From NCBI GenBank assembly GCA_003540955.1, contig DPMX01000005.1, forward strand, positions 1 to 9,117: a stretch of 9,117 bases of DNA. The letters run 5' to 3'. The notes under the pieces are model-generated. The model ran no database searches and had not been told where the DNA came from. It saw nothing but the letters and a program-made list of their open reading frames with translations. Position numbers and translations under genes: made by a program. This stretch comes from Gammaproteobacteria bacterium. GTDB taxonomy: Bacteria; Pseudomonadota; Gammaproteobacteria; Ga0077536. The first letter of the stretch is position 1; every line of letters begins with the position of its first letter. Shown here one piece after another: positions 5,636 through 9,117 of the stretch.

Positions 5636-7213
5636 ATGCTAGATGGACAGCTTAAGCCTATCCAGTCACAACGAGAGCCCCATTCGATAGGAGCACCGAT
5701 TCCCACAACCACTACTCCGTGTACGCGCAGTGAGGTTGAATGTGAACAATTGTGGTTGCAGATACACCTATTGCAGTTCTCATTAGAAATTTTGATTCCT
5801 GGTAACTGTAACCAGCGTGCCTGTGTGTTAGTCGAGGGGCAGGACACGCGCCCAAAGATTGTACTGGCAAACAACCATGCAGTGAGCCTTGGAGTGCGTG
5901 TGGGTATGCCGCTCGGTGCGGCGAGGATTTTGGGTGATCTAGTAGTTGTATCGCGTGATGAACATGCCGAGCGGCAGGTGCTTGAGCGACTCTGTGCATG
6001 GGCTTGTCAGTTTACGCCTATCGTTAGTGCTACATCACCGGACGGTTTGTTATTAGAGATCAAGGGTAGTCTCAAGCTCTTTGGCGGGGTCAACGTTTTA
6101 TGTAACCGTGTACGCCGTGGCTTACGTGATCTCGGATATAGAGCTTCAATTGCTATCGCACCAACGCCAACAGCGGCAATCGCACTCGCTCGTGCCGGAC
6201 GACAGCAGATGATTTTATCCAAGGAGGAGTTACCTAGTGCGCTTGGTTGTTTACCGCTAGATGTTTTACCTCTTGAACCCAAACAATTGACCGTGTTGAA
6301 TAGTATTGGTGCGCGTTCAATAGGCGATTGCTTACGTCTTCCCCGTGGTGGATTTGCGCGTCGTATTTCGCCCAAAGTTGTCGATATTTTTTCTCGCTTG
6401 ATTGGGCGATCGCCTGATCCGAGAGTGCGGTTTGAGTTGCCTAAAGTTTTTCAAAGTGATCTCGAGCTGCCATGGGAAACCACTAATGCGCAATCTTTGA
6501 GTGTGGCTGGAGAGCGTTTGTTACATGAACTGTCGGGCTACCTACGTGCTTGTGCATCTGAAACACGACGGTTGCGATGGTCGTTGAACTACACAGATGG
6601 TCATGCTGTTCATTTCCAAACCGACTTGACTCAGCCCAGTAGTAACCAAGCACATTTTGCGCTATTGCTGCGCGAGCAGCTGAGCCACATTCAGTTCACC
6701 GGGAAAATTAACCAAATCGCCTTATGTGTCAACGAGATCTGTCCTAGAATAGATGACTATGATGGGGATTTATTTAAGCGGGGGCGAGAAAGAACTAGTG
6801 AGGATTGGCCTAGCTTTCTCGATCGACTGCGCGCCCGCTTGGGTAAGCAAGCCGTAAAAGGCCTCGAATGCGTTTCTGATCATCGTCCAGAATATGCGTG
6901 GCGCTGGTCGAATGTACACTCGCAGAGCAATATGGCCGTGCGCACTTCCGATAATTTCACATCTGATGTAGCAGAAAGGCCACTGTGGTTGATGCGTCGG
7001 CCAATACGCCTACGCACGCGACAAGGAAAGTTAAATATCAATGGTCGATTGCGCCTTCTAGAAGAGCGTGAACGTATTGAGACAGGATGGTGGGACGGTA
7101 AGCCGGTTGAACGAGATTATTTTGTTGCGGCTAACCCAAGCGGTGCACGATTATGGATTTATCGGGAACTTTCTGGGGATAAGAACTGGTATCTCCATGG
7201 AATTTTCGAATAG
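5636..7213 (+). CDS. imuB: ImuB (catalytically degenerate Y-family DNA polymerase-like protein)
   Basis: 525 residues from the ATG at 5636; the ATG at 5552 would give 553 and overlap imuA by 29 bases. The Y-family-like core begins near residue 39 (LWLQIHLLQFSLE), where active polymerases such as DinB carry the metal-binding Asp. No acidic residue is present at that place. The second catalytic motif, DE in active enzymes, reads PDGLLLE (135-141), with the Glu replaced by Gly. A helix-hairpin-helix-like stretch lies near 218-237. The C-terminal part has family-typical RPLWLM (448-453), GWWDG (484-488) and the ending WYLHGIF (518-524). ImuB is thought to be a non-catalytic hub that links the sliding clamp, ImuA and DnaE2. 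About 37 residues precede the core, more than in the usual ImuB, which starts almost directly at this strand. The true start could therefore also be TTG at 5750, though no ribosome site supports it. Confidence 0.88.
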   Translation: MLDGQLKPIQSQREPHSIGAPIPTTTTPCTRSEVECEQLWLQIHLLQFSLEILIPGNCNQRACVLVEGQDTRPKIVLANNHAVSLGVRVGMPLGAARILGDLVVVSRDEHAERQVLERLCAWACQFTPIVSATSPDGLLLEIKGSLKLFGGVNVLCNRVRRGLRDLGYRASIAIAPTPTAAIALARAGRQQMILSKEELPSALGCLPLDVLPLEPKQLTVLNSIGARSIGDCLRLPRGGFARRISPKVVDIFSRLIGRSPDPRVRFELPKVFQSDLELPWETTNAQSLSVAGERLLHELSGYLRACASETRRLRWSLNYTDGHAVHFQTDLTQPSSNQAHFALLLREQLSHIQFTGKINQIALCVNEICPRIDDYDGDLFKRGRERTSEDWPSFLDRLRARLGKQAVKGLECVSDHRPEYAWRWSNVHSQSNMAVRTSDNFTSDVAERPLWLMRRPIRLRTRQGKLNINGRLRLLEERERIETGWWDGKPVERDYFVAANPSGARLWIYRELSGDKNWYLHGIFE

Positions 7214-7452
7214 GCCGTTTACCCTAGTAAAGCACCGCTTCTTAGAATTTCGGTATTAGGTTGACTGATGTTGGCCAAGAACCTCGTGCATCCCCGTGCG
7301 CTGGCGCTTATAATAACCCTCTCAACAATCGACACTTCGTCTGTGCACGGCTCTCGTGCGATGCTCGCAATGAATTAGCCGAGTCAAAGTGCCATTAAGC
7401 ATTTAAAATTGCACCCGATGAAGTAAGTTCAGCGAACAGACACCTAGGCACA
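7214..7452. other. Gene-poor gap between imuB and tRNA-Leu
   Basis: Under 240 bases with no recognisable gene. A 36-codon ORF from ATG at 7268 (MLAKNLVHPRALALIITLST...) has no ribosome site and no family resemblance I can name. No clear intrinsic terminator with a T-run is seen for either imuB (rightward) or tRNA-Leu (leftward). Candidate stems such as GTTC-GCT-GAAC near 7427-7437 are only 4 bp. The dnaE2 gene that usually follows imuB is not here. Confidence 0.5.
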
Positions 7453-7539
7453 TGGTGCCGAGAAGAGGACTTGAACCTCCACGGGGTTACCCCCACTAGC
7501 ACCTGAAGCTAGCGCGTCTACCAATTCCGCCACCTCGGC
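7453..7539 (-). tRNA. tRNA-Leu (anticodon CAG), CCA end encoded
   Basis: 87 bases on the minus strand. The acceptor stem pairs GCCGAGG with TCTCGGC (one G-T pair), followed by discriminator A and an encoded CCA. The D-arm region reads GGTGGCGGAATTGGTAGACGC as in E. coli leucine tRNAs. The anticodon loop is TTCAGGT, giving CAG, which reads the CUG codon. A long variable arm (TGGGGGTAACCCC) confirms a class II tRNA. The T-arm reads GAGGTTCAAGTCCTC. Flanking bases GGCAC (7447-7451) pair with GTGCC at the tRNA 3' end. tRNA 3' ends are common island insertion sites; the DNA beyond this one is the lexA-imuAB side. Confidence 0.96.
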
Positions 7540-7583
7540 ACGGTGCAATCCACGTACAATGTTTGTTGTTTCGCGGGTGGCGC

Positions 7584-7613
7584 ACTGTACTCAAAGCTTC
7601 CTTAAGCTGTCAA
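7584..7613 (-). promoter_or_regulatory. tRNA-Leu promoter
   Basis: On the minus strand a perfect -35 TTGACA (7608-7613) is followed after 18 bases by TACAGT (7584-7589), 4 of 6 matches to the -10 consensus. Transcription would start near 7577, about 38 bases upstream of the tRNA. The sequence just after the -10 is GC-rich (GCGCCACCCGCG), as in promoters of stable RNA genes under stringent control. Confidence 0.7.
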
Positions 7614-7655
7614 TTTTGACCTCACCCATACATAGATTCACTGGAACTAATTATT

Positions 7656-9117
7656 TTGTCAAAACGTAGTAGAAAACCTAAACCTAAAACCCGTAAAACC
7701 TACAAACATCCGATCCCGGGCCGTAAAGAGCTGATCGAGTTTATTACCAAAAGCGGCAGGCCCCTCGCCATGGGAGCCTTGCAGGATGCTTTTGGTGTGC
7801 GTGGAGATAGGAACCGCTCCAAACTTGCCGACCAGCTGAAAAAAATGGTCCGCGGCGGGCAACTCATTAAAAATCGTCGTGGTGAGTTCTGCCTGGTGGC
7901 TAAGCTGGACCTTATTGCAGGAACAGCGATAGGGCACGCCGATGGTTTTGGCTTTGTGCGGCCAGATAGTGATGCTGATGATGTTTACCTGTCGGCGACG
8001 CAGATGCGCTCAATCTTCCATGGTGATCGCGTGGCGATACGTATTATCGGAAAAGATCGCCGGGGCCGCCAGGAGGGGCGCCTGGTTGAGGTGCTCGAGC
8101 GAACTGTTACAGAGGTGGCAGGACAATTTATTCGTGAGCGGGGTATCGGGATACTCATTCCCGATAACCCAAAGATCGCGCATCGTATCCTTATTGCCAA
8201 GGGCTCTGCCGGAAAGGCAAAACATGGTGATATAGCCGTCGCCCGTATTCTTGATTATCCGACCCATGTTGAGCAGGCAACCGGTGAAATAGTGCAGGTG
8301 ATTGGCAGGCCGGGTGAAAAGGGCATTGCCACGGATATTGCGATTCATGCGCATGGAATCCCGACGGACTGGCCTCAGGCTGTGAGTAAGCAAATCAAGG
8401 CATTTGGTGAAGAGGTACCAGAGGCAGCAAAAAAAGGGCGCATTGACCTTCGTGATATTGACCTGATGACGATCGATGGGGCTGATGCACGAGATTTTGA
8501 TGATGCGGTTTATGCGGAACCCTCTGGTAAGGGATTTCGTTTGATTGTGGCCATTGCTGATGTGGGGCATTACGTTGACGACGGTAGTCCGCTCGACAAG
8601 GAAGCCAAAAGGCGCAGTACTTCGGTGTATTTTCCGGACAGGGTAGTGCCGATGTTACCAAGAGTGCTGTCAAATGGACTTTGCTCATTAAATCCGGATG
8701 TTGATCGGTTGTGCATGGTCTGTGAGATGCGGGTCGGTAAAGACGGGAAGGTATCCCGCGCCAAATTCTATGAGGCGGTTATGAGGTCAAAGGCTCGGCT
8801 CACGTACCAGCAGGTCAGTGATTTCTTGTCTGGCCACAAAAAGATTTCTGTATCTGCAGGTGTGCAAAAAAACCTTAGGCACCTGCATGCACTCTACAGG
8901 TTATTTGCTAATAACCGGCGTCGTCGCGGTGCTGTGGAGCTCGATATTCCGCAAGCGCGGATTCACATGGGAAAGGACGGGGCGGTGAAAAGTATTAGTG
9001 CCGGCCTTCGTAATGATGCGCATCGCCTGATTGAGGAGTGCATGATTGCGGCTAATGTCCAGGCAGCCAAGTATATTCGCAAGAACAGGATTCCCGGGCT
9101 TTACCGGGTGCATGCCA
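7656..9117 (+). CDS. rnr: Ribonuclease R (3'-5' exoribonuclease), N-terminal part, cut by window end
   Basis: 487 codons are present and the frame is open to the right edge; full family members run to about 800 residues. The order of parts is: a Lys/Arg-rich N-terminus (1-14); a winged-helix region (about 18-80); cold-shock OB domains (about 85-230, with GHADGFGFVR at 93-102 and FHGDRV at 121-126); then the catalytic RNB domain. The RNB active site is visible in TIDGADARDFDDAV (272-285), with Asp274, Asp280, Asp282 and Asp283 corresponding to the metal-binding aspartates of E. coli RNase R. CSLNPDVDRLCMVCEM (343-358) and RNDAHRLIEECMIAAN (452-467) are family blocks. It degrades structured RNA and assists rRNA and tmRNA-linked quality control in the cytoplasm. 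The start is TTG, giving MSKRSRK, with only a weak GGA ribosome site. It is divergent from tRNA-Leu. Confidence 0.95.
   Translation, partial: MSKRSRKPKPKTRKTYKHPIPGRKELIEFITKSGRPLAMGALQDAFGVRGDRNRSKLADQLKKMVRGGQLIKNRRGEFCLVAKLDLIAGTAIGHADGFGFVRPDSDADDVYLSATQMRSIFHGDRVAIRIIGKDRRGRQEGRLVEVLERTVTEVAGQFIRERGIGILIPDNPKIAHRILIAKGSAGKAKHGDIAVARILDYPTHVEQATGEIVQVIGRPGEKGIATDIAIHAHGIPTDWPQAVSKQIKAFGEEVPEAAKKGRIDLRDIDLMTIDGADARDFDDAVYAEPSGKGFRLIVAIADVGHYVDDGSPLDKEAKRRSTSVYFPDRVVPMLPRVLSNGLCSLNPDVDRLCMVCEMRVGKDGKVSRAKFYEAVMRSKARLTYQQVSDFLSGHKKISVSAGVQKNLRHLHALYRLFANNRRRRGAVELDIPQARIHMGKDGAVKSISAGLRNDAHRLIEECMIAANVQAAKYIRKNRIPGLYRVHA

Noticed and set aside
7214..7452. Remnant of dnaE2 after imuB
   Set aside because: Short translations of the plus strand show none of the N-terminal PHP-domain patterns of DnaE2; no support beyond position.
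8010..8570. 186-codon minus-strand open frame
   Set aside because: It lies entirely opposite rnr, whose frame matches RNase R continuously, so it is a shadow.

Overview
The window looks like bacterial, probably gammaproteobacterial, chromosome. LexA carries an Escherichia coli-type recognition helix (FRSANAAEDHL). It sits under two perfect CTGT-N8-ACAG boxes, the gammaproteobacterial SOS operator. RNase R and tRNA-Leu(CAG) also read like gammaproteobacterial versions. Genus cannot be set from sequence alone.

Layout, left to right. Positions 1-471 have no recognisable complete gene. They hold dense small repeats and a 14-base match to the 3' end of a bacterial tRNA-Ser gene, which may be an integration scar. 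Positions 472-3912 hold a leftward two-gene unit: a spinster-type MFS transporter (TTG start), then, 99 bases later, a Tat-exported FAD dehydrogenase resembling 3-ketosteroid delta1-dehydrogenases and fumarate reductase flavoproteins. Positions 3913-4219 are a divergent intergenic region ending in the lexA promoter and its tandem LexA boxes. Positions 4220-7213 form a rightward lexA-imuA-imuB mutagenesis cassette. Positions 7214-7452 are gene-poor. A tRNA-Leu(CAG) gene follows on the minus strand with a strong promoter. From 7656, ribonuclease R runs off the right edge.

How it works together. LexA represses its own promoter. RecA-stimulated self-cleavage would release lexA, imuA and imuB together, since no separate LexA box is visible in front of imuA or imuB. 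ImuB is a Y-family-like protein whose catalytic acidic residues look lost. ImuA is its RecA-like partner. Their usual third partner, the error-prone polymerase DnaE2, is not encoded next to them here. The MFS/FAD pair probably imports and oxidises a hydrophobic, perhaps steroid-like, compound; that substrate is inference. The tRNA-Leu/rnr end looks like conserved backbone, while the left part looks more like accessory DNA.
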